Positions 1-9,327 of a DNA stretch of 64,000 nt are shown one piece after another. Made by a program: the position numbers and the translations under genes. The notes under the pieces are model-generated. The model saw only the letters and a list, made by a program, of their open reading frames with translations. It searched no databases and was not told the DNA's origin. This stretch comes from Sphingomonas turrisvirgatae. Its GTDB lineage: Bacteria > Pseudomonadota > Alphaproteobacteria > Sphingomonadales > Sphingomonadaceae. The stretch is from positions 1-64,000 of the forward strand of contig NZ_MDDS01000005.1 in assembly GCF_001721295.1 (NCBI RefSeq), written 5' to 3'. Position 1 is the first letter of the stretch. Every line of letters starts with the position of its first letter.

Positions 1-61
1 CCGCCTCAGCCTCCTTCAGGATGCCAATAATCTGCTCTTCCGAAAACTGCTTCCGCTTCAT
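1..61 (-). CDS. IS3-family transposase OrfA, N-terminus only
   Basis: Only the first 20 codons are in the window, from an ATG at 61. The peptide starts MKRKQFSEEQIIGIL, the typical start of the OrfA helix-turn-helix protein of IS3-family elements, where it binds the element ends and is fused to OrfB by programmed frameshift to make the active transposase. The ATG lies about 60 bases inside the outer end, as expected. The remainder is off the left edge. Confidence 0.8.
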   Translation of the reverse strand, partial: MKRKQFSEEQIIGILKEAEA

Positions 62-120
62 CTGTCCGTCCCTTGTAGGGGCCGGTCTCTAGTTCCAACT
101 GGATGAAGAAACGGGGGTCA
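1..120 (-). mobile_element. outer end of an IS3-family insertion sequence (partial)
   Basis: The sequence up to base 120 reads, on the minus strand, as the left end of an IS3-family element. It begins TGACCCCCGTTTC at 120 and leads about 60 bases later into the start of an OrfA-type transposase gene. The rest of the element lies outside the window, so completeness, target duplication and exact group (IS407-like by the OrfA start) cannot be judged. The element would transcribe away from typA. Confidence 0.75.
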
Positions 121-419
121 CGTCACCGAGCGAACCGGTGAGCGATGCCACTTGAATAGTGGCATGATCGACAACGGAAGCGCATGAGCATCGACGTCTG
201 CGATCTTGGCCGCGATCACAACGCCTTTCTACTTACAACAGTAAGCGGACTGTCGGAAATCCACCCGCTGCGGACGCAAGGCCGTCGTCTCAGCCGATGG
301 CAGTTTCCGGAGCCATCAGTCATTCTGCTGAACGGCCGCTATTAGGGCGCAAACCTGCGGTAAACGAAAAGCGCCGGAGTTTCCCCCGGCGCCTTCCACT
401 TAATCCAACCCTGAAACCC
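121..419. other. intergenic region between the IS end and typA
   Basis: No convincing gene. Next to the IS end are two short inverted repeats: TCACCG/CGGTGA (123-141, 7-base loop) and ATGCCACT/AGTGGCAT (145-165, 5-base loop). A 53-codon open frame (184-345, plus) has no recognisable family or good ribosome binding site. The typA terminator lies at 367-392. Confidence 0.5.
367..392 (-). terminator. rho-independent terminator of typA
   Basis: On the minus strand a GCGCCGG/CCGGCGC stem (371-377 with 386-392, 8-base loop) is followed directly by TTTTCG. It lies about 28 bases beyond the typA stop codon. Confidence 0.8.
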
Positions 420-2237
<1,818 letters not shown>

Positions 2238-2328
2238 ACAGGTTCCTGGATGCCGCGGGAGCGCGGTTCGGGCGGGCGCATAGCCGATTTGCTGCGCTCG
2301 CGAAAGAGGCTAAGCCCGCCCGTGCGCG

Positions 2329-2508
2329 TCAGACTGCCGCGAACGCCCGTCGCCAGTGCCCCGACAACCGGTCCTTCACCGCCAGCCGCAGCTTCTTCAG
2401 CCGCAGCAGTCGAAACGTGTCCGGCGCCTCGCGCAGCGTTTCGCGTCGGATCTCGTCCTCGAGCTTCCGGTGAACCACGCTCAACCGGTACAGCATGCCG
2501 CTCATCAT
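2329..2508 (-). CDS. YdcH-family (DUF465) small protein
   Basis: A 59-residue, very basic, helical protein. The pattern LSVVHRKLEDEIRRE, then APDTFRLLRLKKLRLAVKDRL, is that of the DUF465/YdcH family (common, uncharacterised, short coiled coil). The frame is open further upstream, but AGGAGG at 2513-2518 points to the tandem ATGs at 2508 or 2505; spacing favours 2505 slightly. It sits just upstream of typA on the same strand and may be co-transcribed. Function unknown. Confidence 0.85.
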   Translation of the reverse strand: MMSGMLYRLSVVHRKLEDEIRRETLREAPDTFRLLRLKKLRLAVKDRLSGHWRRAFAAV

Positions 2509-2672
2509 AGTGCCTCCTTCGATGTCGCATCGATCGGAGCATCCGGCGGCGAGGGAGGGGGTGGAGGGGGTCCGTCGCGCACCGGATGATCCGATGCGGT
2601 CCGACATCACGATCATCCGATCGTCAGAGGGGCCCGGTCCGCTTGAGCGAGATAATCGACGCTAGAGGCCGT

Positions 2673-2828
2673 TCAAGTGGCTGGTGCAGAATTCTCAGCC
2701 GATGCAGCGGCTTTCAGGCGGAAGACCTTGCCCGGATCGACGACACCCGGAGTCGTCTGCGCGGCCGAAGCCACCGGCACCCACACCGCGATCGAACCGG
2801 CGATCATCATCTTCAGCCTGCGTTCCAT
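2673..2828 (-). CDS. small exported protein, 51 residues (unrecognised)
   Basis: A short frame with a good secretion signal: basic MERRLK, a hydrophobic core, then VASA-AQ as a likely signal peptidase I site at about residues 20-23. The mature part would be only about 28 residues, rich in Ala, Pro and Ser (TTPGVVDPGKVFRLKAA). An AGGA lies about 10 bases before the ATG. It diverges from telA across a perfect 18-bp palindrome. No family is recognised; it could be a true small periplasmic protein or a truncated relic. Confidence 0.45.
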   Translation of the reverse strand: MERRLKMMIAGSIAVWVPVASAAQTTPGVVDPGKVFRLKAAASAENSAPAT

Positions 2829-2844
2829 TCCAGCATCCTAACTT

Positions 2845-2862
2845 CGACATGTTAACATGTCG
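2845..2862. promoter_or_regulatory. perfect 18-bp palindrome, candidate operator
   Basis: CGACATGTTAACATGTCG is identical to its own reverse complement over 18 bases. It lies 16 bases before the minus-strand small exported gene and about 30 bases upstream of the candidate telA promoter, so a dimeric repressor bound here could control both. No loop exists for a terminator and no T tract follows. The cognate regulator is not evident in the window. Confidence 0.55.
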
Positions 2863-2892
2863 CGACACCGAACATCTGACCAAGCTGATCGG

Positions 2893-2920
2893 TTGCAGCG
2901 CGGGCAAGGTGTATTATATT
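2893..2920 (+). promoter_or_regulatory. candidate promoter of telA
   Basis: TTGCAG (2893-2898) and TATATT (2915-2920) are separated by 16 bases, a reasonable housekeeping-type promoter in otherwise GC-rich DNA, about 70 bases upstream of the telA ATG. Confidence 0.45.
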
Positions 2921-2990
2921 GGCGACACACTTGAAGGTGGCGCGGTTCCCGTTCATCTTGGCGCGAACCGACGAAGAGAATGGGCATCAT

Positions 2991-4199
2991 ATGGCGACGC
3001 AGACTGAGACTGCCGAGAAGACCGACGATCTGGTGCTGACCGCGCCCGAGCCGCTCAAGGAACGGCCCGTCGAGAAAATGGCCGGGCTGGTGCCCGTCGA
3101 GGAAGCCAAGAAGAACGAGCTGGTCACGCGGGTCGAGAGCTTCATCGACGATCTGGTGGCGCAGGACGTCAACTCGCCCGAGTTCGGCAAGCGAGTCGAT
3201 GCGATCACCGCGATGGGCTCGAAGGAAATTCGCGATGCCGCGGGTCAGTCCAATCGTTTCCTCGATCGTCCGGTTCGCGCGATGGACAAGGATGCGGGCG
3301 TCGGAAGCGATCTGGCGGAGCTGCGCCGGACAATCGAGGATCTCGATCCGGGCAAGCGCGGCGACCTGATGCAGCCCAAGAAGATTTTCGGCATCATCCC
3401 ATTCGGCAACAAGATGCGCAATTATTTCGACAGCTACAAGTCGAGCCAGACGCATATCGCCTCGATCCTGAAGCGCCTTCAGTCGGGTAAGGACGAACTG
3501 CTGATGGACAATGCCGCGATCGACGTGGAGCGGCAAAATCTGTGGGCGGCGATGGGGCGGCTCGAGCAGATGATCTATATCTCCAAGGTAATGGACAGCC
3601 GGCTGGAGGACAAGGCCAATGAACTGGATCATACCGATCCCGCCAAGGCCAAGGCGATCCGTGAGACCGCGCTGTTTTACACGCGCCAGCGCACGCAGGA
3701 CCTGCTGACGCAGATGGCGGTGACGGTGCAGGGTTATCTCGCGCTTGATCTGGTCAAGAAGAACAATGTCGAGCTGGTGAAGGGCGTTGATCGCGCCAGC
3801 ACCACGACCGTCGGCGCGCTGCGAACGGCGGTGACGGTGGCGCAGGCGCTGACGGCGCAGAAACTCGTTCTAGATCAGATCACCGCGCTTAATACCACGA
3901 CGTCCAACATCATCGATTCGACCGGCAAGCTGCTGAAGGAAAATACCGCGCGGATTCACGAACAGGCGGCGTCGAGCACGATCCCGATCGAGACGCTGCA
4001 GCGCGCGTTCCAGAACATCTATGACACGATGGATGCGATCGACGTGTTCAAGGTAAAGGCGCTCGACACGATGAAGACGACGGTCAACGTGCTCTCGAAC
4101 GAGGTCGAGAAGTCGAAGGGCTACATCGCGCGGGCCGAAGGCGCGCAGCAGAACCAGATTTCGGGTGGGACCGAGACGTTCAAGCTGGAGGCGCTGTAA
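2991..4199 (+). CDS. TelA-family (toxic anion resistance) protein
   Basis: A 402-residue helical cytoplasmic protein of the TelA/KlaA family, named from the tellurite resistance locus of RK2; its biochemical role is unsettled. Family features include FGIIPFGNKMRNYFDSYKSSQ near residue 135, then long heptad-rich helices (QNLWAAMGRLEQMIYISK; LFYTRQRTQDLLTQ) and a C-terminal TMKTTVNVLSNEVEKS segment. The frame is open further upstream, but MATQTETAEK from ATG 2991 is the natural start. The XpaC-like membrane protein begins 4 bases after the stop, the usual TelA partner arrangement. Confidence 0.9.
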   Translation: MATQTETAEKTDDLVLTAPEPLKERPVEKMAGLVPVEEAKKNELVTRVESFIDDLVAQDVNSPEFGKRVDAITAMGSKEIRDAAGQSNRFLDRPVRAMDKDAGVGSDLAELRRTIEDLDPGKRGDLMQPKKIFGIIPFGNKMRNYFDSYKSSQTHIASILKRLQSGKDELLMDNAAIDVERQNLWAAMGRLEQMIYISKVMDSRLEDKANELDHTDPAKAKAIRETALFYTRQRTQDLLTQMAVTVQGYLALDLVKKNNVELVKGVDRASTTTVGALRTAVTVAQALTAQKLVLDQITALNTTTSNIIDSTGKLLKENTARIHEQAASSTIPIETLQRAFQNIYDTMDAIDVFKVKALDTMKTTVNVLSNEVEKSKGYIARAEGAQQNQISGGTETFKLEAL

Positions 4200-4203
4200 G
4201 CCC

Positions 4204-4920
4204 ATGCCGACCGAGATCGATCGACAGATCGATCGCGCGAGCGAGGTGCTGAACCGCTCGCGCGAACGCTATACGAGCCTGAACGCACGGGCCAGGAAGC
4301 GGCGCGAGGGCGAGATCGTGCGGCGCGTCGGCCGCATCGCGGCGGCGGATGGCCTCATCATCGTTGCGGCGATGGTGATCGGTTTCTTCGTGCCGCTCGG
4401 CATGTTCGGCGCGTTGCTGGTCATGGCGCTGCTGATCGCGGCGACGCTGTTCTTCGGCATCATGCCCGGCAGCGCGACGGTCGAGCCGGAAAAGTTCGGC
4501 GAAGCGCCGCTCGGTACCCTGCCATTGCGGACGGAAGAGTGGCTCGATCGTCAGCGGCCGACCCTTCCGGGCGCCGCGATGCCGCTGGTCGATTCGATCG
4601 GCGTCAAGCTGGACGTGCTCGCCAGCCAGCTGAAATCGCTGAACGAGGGCGAGCCAGCGGCGGCAGAGGTGCGCAAGCTTGTCGGCGAGCAGCTGCCGGA
4701 ACTGATCAAGGGTTATCAGCGCGTGCCGGACAACCTGCGATCGGTGGATCGCTTCGGACAGTCGCCGGATCGGCAGCTGGTCGACGGCCTCGCCCTGATC
4801 GACCAGGAGATCGCGCAGATGTCGGCGCAGCTGGCGCAGGGCGACCTCGACGCGCTGGCCACGCGCGGACGCTATCTGCAAGTCAAATACCGGGGTGATG
4901 ACACGGTAACGGGGGAGTGA
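4204..4920 (+). CDS. XpaC-like membrane protein paired with TelA
   Basis: 238 residues: a basic N-terminal helix (IDRASEVLNRSRERY), two adjacent membrane segments at about residues 49-90 separated by a short turn, and a helical C-terminal cytoplasmic domain. The arrangement and the position directly after telA match the XpaC/5-bromo-4-chloroindolyl-phosphate hydrolysis-like family, which usually travels with TelA; the molecular function is unknown. It starts 4 bases after telA and overlaps the next gene by 4 bases (GTGA), so the three are probably one operon. Confidence 0.75.
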   Translation: MPTEIDRQIDRASEVLNRSRERYTSLNARARKRREGEIVRRVGRIAAADGLIIVAAMVIGFFVPLGMFGALLVMALLIAATLFFGIMPGSATVEPEKFGEAPLGTLPLRTEEWLDRQRPTLPGAAMPLVDSIGVKLDVLASQLKSLNEGEPAAAEVRKLVGEQLPELIKGYQRVPDNLRSVDRFGQSPDRQLVDGLALIDQEIAQMSAQLAQGDLDALATRGRYLQVKYRGDDTVTGE

Positions 4921-5693
4921 CGCTCGTCGCAGCCGCGCTGAGTCTGCTCGCCGACCAGCCAGTGCCGGCTGGTGACCCATCGCGCTGGGTTTCCGATTCG
5001 GATTATCCCGCCGCGCTTGTGCAAGCGGACGTCGAGGGGACAGCCGGCGTCGAACTGCAGGTCGATGCTGGTGGTGCGGTCGCAAGCTGTGCCATCAGTG
5101 CGACGTCCGGGAGCGCCGAGCTGGACGCCCTGACGTGTGAGCTGCTCAGGCAGCGCGCTCGCTTCACACCGCAAACAAGTTCAGCGGAGCCGATGGCGAT
5201 CTATCGGACCCGGGTGACGTGGCGGATTCCGCGAACGAAGCTCATCACCCAGGGTGGGCGCGTGACCTTTGCTGTCGGTCCGCAAGGGGAGCTGACCGAT
5301 TGCCAGATCGAGCGGCACGAATTCGAGGAGGACGATCTTCGTTGCGACGCCTGGATGATCGGCACCCTTGCGGCTCGTGTCCTGCCGCTGCCGCTTGCAG
5401 GTTATCGATCCATCAGCTTGACGCTGGCGATGGACGTAGCGCCGTCCGAATTCGTCATAAGCGCGGTTGCAAACGTAGATCGCGTCACCTTGGCCCGGGC
5501 CTCCGCCACGATAGCGCCGGACGGTTCGATTGCACGATGCCGGACCGGCGTCGCACAAACCCTTGAGGGGAATGCGCTGGACCTTTGCCACGGGCCGATG
5601 CAGCCGAGCCGCGACCGGCTATTCGATCGTAGAGCCGATGGTGGGATGCGTGAAATGGCCATTTCCATCGAAATTGCCGGCGTTCGTCGCTGA
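4917..5693 (+). CDS. exported protein with TonB C-terminal-like domains
   Basis: 258 residues beginning with a signal-peptide-like MTLVAAALSLL. The first half resembles a TonB C-terminal domain, as in sphingomonad energy-transducer TonB proteins: VEGTAGVELQVDAGGAVASC, LDALTCELLRQRARFTP, and YRTRVTWRIP at the end of the unit. A second, weaker repeat follows (VTFAVGPQGELTDCQIE; YRSISLTLAMDV), and perhaps a third. There is no membrane anchor typical of true TonB, so it is probably periplasmic. The GTG start overlaps the preceding stop. Confidence 0.7.
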   Translation: MTLVAAALSLLADQPVPAGDPSRWVSDSDYPAALVQADVEGTAGVELQVDAGGAVASCAISATSGSAELDALTCELLRQRARFTPQTSSAEPMAIYRTRVTWRIPRTKLITQGGRVTFAVGPQGELTDCQIERHEFEEDDLRCDAWMIGTLAARVLPLPLAGYRSISLTLAMDVAPSEFVISAVANVDRVTLARASATIAPDGSIARCRTGVAQTLEGNALDLCHGPMQPSRDRLFDRRADGGMREMAISIEIAGVRR

Positions 5694-5708
5694 ACGACGC
5701 AGCAATGC

Positions 5709-6419
5709 CTATCGCGCCGGCTGCTTGCCCAACGCATCGATCGCGCGGCTGCGCAGTCGCTCCACCGCGGCCGCATGGATGCCCGGCGCCGTGGCCAGGA
5801 TGCCGAAGCTTTCGCCCCGCGGGGTGTTGAAGCGCAGCTTCTTGGCCAGGGCATCGGTTATCGTCGCCCCGGCTTCACGTGCGATCAGGGTTGCCGCGGC
5901 AATGTCCCAGTCCGCGCCCCACCGGAAGGTGGCGAGCAGATCGGCTTCGCCCGCCGCGACCATCGCCATCCGCAGCGCGATCGAGTTGGGCTTGTGCACC
6001 ATGACCAGATCGCGATCGACCCGGGGCAAGTCGTCGGCCGGGACCCGCGCGCCGGGCAGGGTGGTACGCTCGGACGCTGCGATCGGCACGCTATTGCGCG
6101 TCGCGCCGCCACCGGCCTGCGCCAGCCATAATTCGCCTCGTGCGGGCGCGGCGAGTACGCCGATCACCGGCTGGCCGCGCTCGACCAGCGCCACCGACAC
6201 GGCCCAGCCGGGGCGATCGCGGATATAGTCGCGCGTGCCGTCGATCGGATCGACCACCCAGACCCGATCATGCGAGAGGCGCGCAAGATCGTCCGCCGTC
6301 TCTTCCGACAACCAGCCGCTGTCAGGCAGCAAGGCGGACAGCCGCTCGTGAAGGAAGGCATCGACGTCGAGATCGACTTCGCACACGAAATTGTCGGGCG
6401 ACTTCTCCCATTTGCGCAC
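5709..6419 (-). CDS. inositol monophosphatase-family phosphatase (CysQ-like); start uncertain
   Basis: A Mg-dependent, Li-sensitive phosphatase family acting on small phosphate esters (inositol phosphate, 3'-phosphoadenosine 5'-phosphate). Metal ligands are present: SEETAD (motif with the conserved Glu), WVVDPIDGTRDYI (DPIDGT motif) and WGADWDIAAATLI (WD motif). The only canonical start is GTG 6419, giving 236 residues. But about 23 residues of the usual first helix (DLLQATADIAQEAGAFALARF) are encoded in frame just upstream, with no ATG, GTG or TTG before a TGA at 6510-6512. Either a rare start is used or the gene is 5'-damaged. It overlaps the pmbA end if extended. Confidence 0.8.
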   Translation of the reverse strand: MRKWEKSPDNFVCEVDLDVDAFLHERLSALLPDSGWLSEETADDLARLSHDRVWVVDPIDGTRDYIRDRPGWAVSVALVERGQPVIGVLAAPARGELWLAQAGGGATRNSVPIAASERTTLPGARVPADDLPRVDRDLVMVHKPNSIALRMAMVAAGEADLLATFRWGADWDIAAATLIAREAGATITDALAKKLRFNTPRGESFGILATAPGIHAAAVERLRSRAIDALGKQPAR

Positions 6420-6492
6420 GCCGGTGCGGAAGCGCGCGAGCGCGAACGCGCCAGCCTCCTGCGCGATATCGGCGGTGGCCTGGAGAAGGTCG

Positions 6493-7839
6493 TCAGCTGC
6501 TGGCGACGGTCATCCCCTCGATGCGGAAGGTCGGCACGTTGATGCCATAGCGGAATTCGAGATCGCTGGCCGGCGTCAGCGCACGAAGCATCGCCTGGAG
6601 CGTGCCGGCGATGGTGATTTCGCTCACCGGACGGGTGATCTCGCCGCGTTCGATCAGGAAGCCAGCGGCGCCGCGGCTGTAATCGCCGGTGACCAGGTTG
6701 ATCCCCTGGCCGAACAGATCGGTGACGTAGACGCCATAATCGATATCGCCGATCAGCGTCTCGACCGGCACATGGCCATTTTCCATGTAGAAATTGGACA
6801 CCGCCACGCCGGGGGCACCGCCGATGCCGCGGCTGGCATGGCCGGTGGGTTCGAGGCCGAGCTGTCGGGCCGAGGCGCTGTCGAGCAGCCAGGTTTCGAG
6901 CATGCCGTCCTCGACGATCGCCAGCGGCGACACGGGCAACCCCTCGCCATCGAACGGGCGCGAGCGCAGGCCGTGCGGGCGGTGCGGGTCGTCGACAATG
7001 CGAATACCGGGCGCGAAGATCTGCGTGCCCATCGCGTCGAGCAGGAAGCTGGTCTTGCGCGTGATCGCGCTGCCCGAGATGGCGCCGGTCAGGTTGCCGA
7101 TCAGGCCTGCACCGACGCGCGGATCGAACACGACCGGCATCGCGCCGCTGCGCACGCTGCCAGGGTTGACGCGCGCGACGGCGCGCTCTCCGGCGCGGCG
7201 ACCCACCTCGACCGCCGGTTCGAGGTGATGGACGTGCCGGGCGCTGTGATGCGCATAATCGCGTTCCATCGCGCCGGTCTGTCCGGCAAGGACGCTTGCC
7301 GAAATGCCGTGGCTGGTCGCAGCATACGCACCGGAAAAGCCGTGGCTGGTGGCGAGCGCCCAGATGCTGCGGCTCGCTCCGGCGCTGCCCCCTTCGCTGT
7401 TCGTGACGCCCGGAACGGCACGCGCGGCATCTTCGGCCTCGAGCGCGCGCGCCTTCAATTCGGCGGGATCGCCCAAGGTTTCGTCATCGAGATCGAGATC
7501 GGGGACATTGCCCTTGAGCAGCCGTTCCATCGGCGCGAGCCCGGCCCATTCGTCCTCGGGCGCCTCACGCGCCATGGTGACGGCGCGATCGGCCAACATG
7601 TCTAGCGAGGCCGGCGCGAGATCGGTCGCCGAGATGCTGGCCGAGCGCTGGCCGACGAACACGCGCAGGCCTAGTTCCTCATGCTCTGCGCGCCCGACAT
7701 CCTCGACCGCGCCAAGCCGCACCGAAACCGACAGGGATTCCCCGCTGGAAATCACGGCGTCGGCGGCGTCTGCGCCGGCTTTGCGCGCACGGGCAATCGC
7801 GTCCTGAACTCGGTCGCGGGCTTGATCGGGTGTCAACAT
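6493..7839 (-). CDS. pmbA: TldD/PmbA-family metalloprotease subunit
   Basis: 448 residues of the PmbA/TldE family, the partner of TldD in a heterodimeric metalloprotease that degrades unfolded peptides and matures microcin-type peptides. Typical parts: the N-terminal domain with ELGLRVFVGQRSASIS, the central SHGFSGAYAATSHGISASV, and the C-terminal PFDGEGLP, NFYMENG and GDYSRGAAGF segments. As in other PmbA proteins I see no HExxxH zinc motif (that is in TldD, not present in this window). Length and ATG at 7839 fit. Confidence 0.93.
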   Translation of the reverse strand: MLTPDQARDRVQDAIARARKAGADAADAVISSGESLSVSVRLGAVEDVGRAEHEELGLRVFVGQRSASISATDLAPASLDMLADRAVTMAREAPEDEWAGLAPMERLLKGNVPDLDLDDETLGDPAELKARALEAEDAARAVPGVTNSEGGSAGASRSIWALATSHGFSGAYAATSHGISASVLAGQTGAMERDYAHHSARHVHHLEPAVEVGRRAGERAVARVNPGSVRSGAMPVVFDPRVGAGLIGNLTGAISGSAITRKTSFLLDAMGTQIFAPGIRIVDDPHRPHGLRSRPFDGEGLPVSPLAIVEDGMLETWLLDSASARQLGLEPTGHASRGIGGAPGVAVSNFYMENGHVPVETLIGDIDYGVYVTDLFGQGINLVTGDYSRGAAGFLIERGEITRPVSEITIAGTLQAMLRALTPASDLEFRYGINVPTFRIEGMTVASS

Positions 7840-7870
7840 CGCGGCGATCTAGGAACTGCGGGGCGGAAGG

Positions 7871-8788
7871 TCAAAAGGCGGTCGTGCCGACGACGAAGCA
7901 GGCCGCGAACATGAGCAGCCCGGCATTGCGGTTGGAGCGGAAGCGGTGAAGCGCGTTGGCGCCGTCGGTCGGCACCAGCGTCGCGACCTGCCACACGAGG
8001 TGAAGTGCCATCGGGGCGAGCGCGAGCAGCGCCACAGGATCGGGCCTCAACTGCCAGAATGCCGCCGCCCACAGCGCGAGCGCGAAGGTGTAGAAGATCG
8101 CGACGCCCGGACGGACATGTCGCCCCATGCGCCGTGCCGAGGAGCGGACGCCGACCAGCGCGTCATCCTCGACGTCCTGCAGGGCATAGATGGTGTCGTA
8201 GCCGATCACCCAGGCGATGCTGCCGGCATAGAGCAGCAGCGCCGCGGCCGGCAGGTCGCGCGTAATCGCCGCCCACCCGGTGATTGCCGCCCAGGAGAAA
8301 ACGATGCCCAGCCATGCCTGCGGCCACCAGGTAATCCGCTTCATGAACGGGTAGGCCGCGACCAGGGCAAGGCTGCCGAGCGCGACCATGGCAGCCACCA
8401 TGTTCAGCTGAAGCAGCACGACTAGGCCGATGAGGCACAGGGCCACCAGCCAGATCCACGCCGCCCTGAGGCTGACCGCACCGCTCGCCAGCGGGCGGCT
8501 GCGCGTTCGCGCGACCTGGCGATCGAGGTCGCGATCGACGATGTCATTGTAGACGCAGCCAGCGCCGCGCATCGCGATCGCGCCGAGCAGGAACCAGAGG
8601 ATCAGATCCGATCGCTGAACCGCGCCCCCCGACAGGGCGATCGCCCAAGCGCCGGGCCAGAACAGCAGCCACCAGCCGATCGGCCGGTCGAATCGGGCGA
8701 GCAGCGCATAGGGGCGGGCAGCGGCGGGCAGCAGCCGCATCAGGCCGCGATATTCGGTGTCGGGAACGGACGCGGATAGATCAGACAT
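7871..8788 (-). CDS. ubiA: 4-hydroxybenzoate polyprenyltransferase
   Basis: Integral membrane prenyltransferase that attaches the polyprenyl tail to 4-hydroxybenzoate in ubiquinone synthesis. 305 residues with about eight hydrophobic segments. Both Asp-rich Mg/diphosphate motifs are present: NDIVDRDLDRQVARTRSRPLA near residue 80 and DTIYALQDVEDD near residue 200. It is divergent from the DUF2147 gene (96 bases apart) and 31 bases upstream of pmbA. UbiE and UbiB are encoded about 8 kb away in the same window. Confidence 0.95.
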   Translation of the reverse strand: MSDLSASVPDTEYRGLMRLLPAAARPYALLARFDRPIGWWLLFWPGAWAIALSGGAVQRSDLILWFLLGAIAMRGAGCVYNDIVDRDLDRQVARTRSRPLASGAVSLRAAWIWLVALCLIGLVVLLQLNMVAAMVALGSLALVAAYPFMKRITWWPQAWLGIVFSWAAITGWAAITRDLPAAALLLYAGSIAWVIGYDTIYALQDVEDDALVGVRSSARRMGRHVRPGVAIFYTFALALWAAAFWQLRPDPVALLALAPMALHLVWQVATLVPTDGANALHRFRSNRNAGLLMFAACFVVGTTAF

Positions 8789-8884
8789 GACTTGCCATCA
8801 CGAAGACGCCAAGGTTCAGCCCGCGTCAAGCCGCATTGCGGCACGATTGCGGTGTCGCGACGAGTCCGCGTCGTCGAAGGAGTG

Positions 8885-9292
8885 ATGGTGAAGTCGATCC
8901 GCACGTTCGGTTTGATCGCAATGGCGGCGTTGCTGGCCGGTGCGGCGCCGCCCCAGCAGGGCATTGAGGGCGTGTACCAGAATGCACACCGAACGATCCG
9001 CCTGCGCCTGGCGCCCTGCGGCGATGCGCTCTGCGCGACGGTGGTGTGGGCGACGGACAAGGCGCGGGCCGACGCACGAAAGGGCAGCGGTCGGGAATTG
9101 ATCGGCAGCCAGCTGCTCACCGACCTGCGCCCGACGGGACCCGGCAAATGGCGGGGCAAGGCCTATGTTCCCGACCTCGACCGCCGTGCGACCGCGACCG
9201 TGGTGCGTACGCGCGTCGACGAGCTGCGTGTATCGGGATGCGTGCTGGGCGGGCTCATCTGCCAGTCGCGGCATTGGGGGCGCATCGACTGA
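8885..9292 (+). CDS. exported DUF2147 protein
   Basis: About 135 residues: signal peptide (MVKSIRTFGLIAMAALLAGAA) followed by a DUF2147 domain with GVYQNAHRTIRLRLAPCG, CATVVWATDKAR and the end GLICQSRHWGR. Such proteins are small periplasmic or outer-membrane-associated beta proteins of unknown function. AAGGAG (8876-8881) sits close to ATG 8885 and better spaced to GTG 8888; either may be used. It is followed by rsmE after 35 bases. Confidence 0.8.
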   Translation: MVKSIRTFGLIAMAALLAGAAPPQQGIEGVYQNAHRTIRLRLAPCGDALCATVVWATDKARADARKGSGRELIGSQLLTDLRPTGPGKWRGKAYVPDLDRRATATVVRTRVDELRVSGCVLGGLICQSRHWGRID

Positions 9293-9327
9293 TTGTCGTG
9301 CGCCGCCGGCACGGCTAGGGGGCGGCA

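Noticed and set aside
184..345. 53-residue plus-strand frame next to the IS end
   Set aside because: No family, no ribosome site, no conserved-looking features; could be a decayed fragment but not supportable as a gene.
2583..2619. Inverted repeat CGGATGAT/ATCATCCG
   Set aside because: Eight-base arms with a 21-base spacer and no T tract; too weak to call a terminator or operator.
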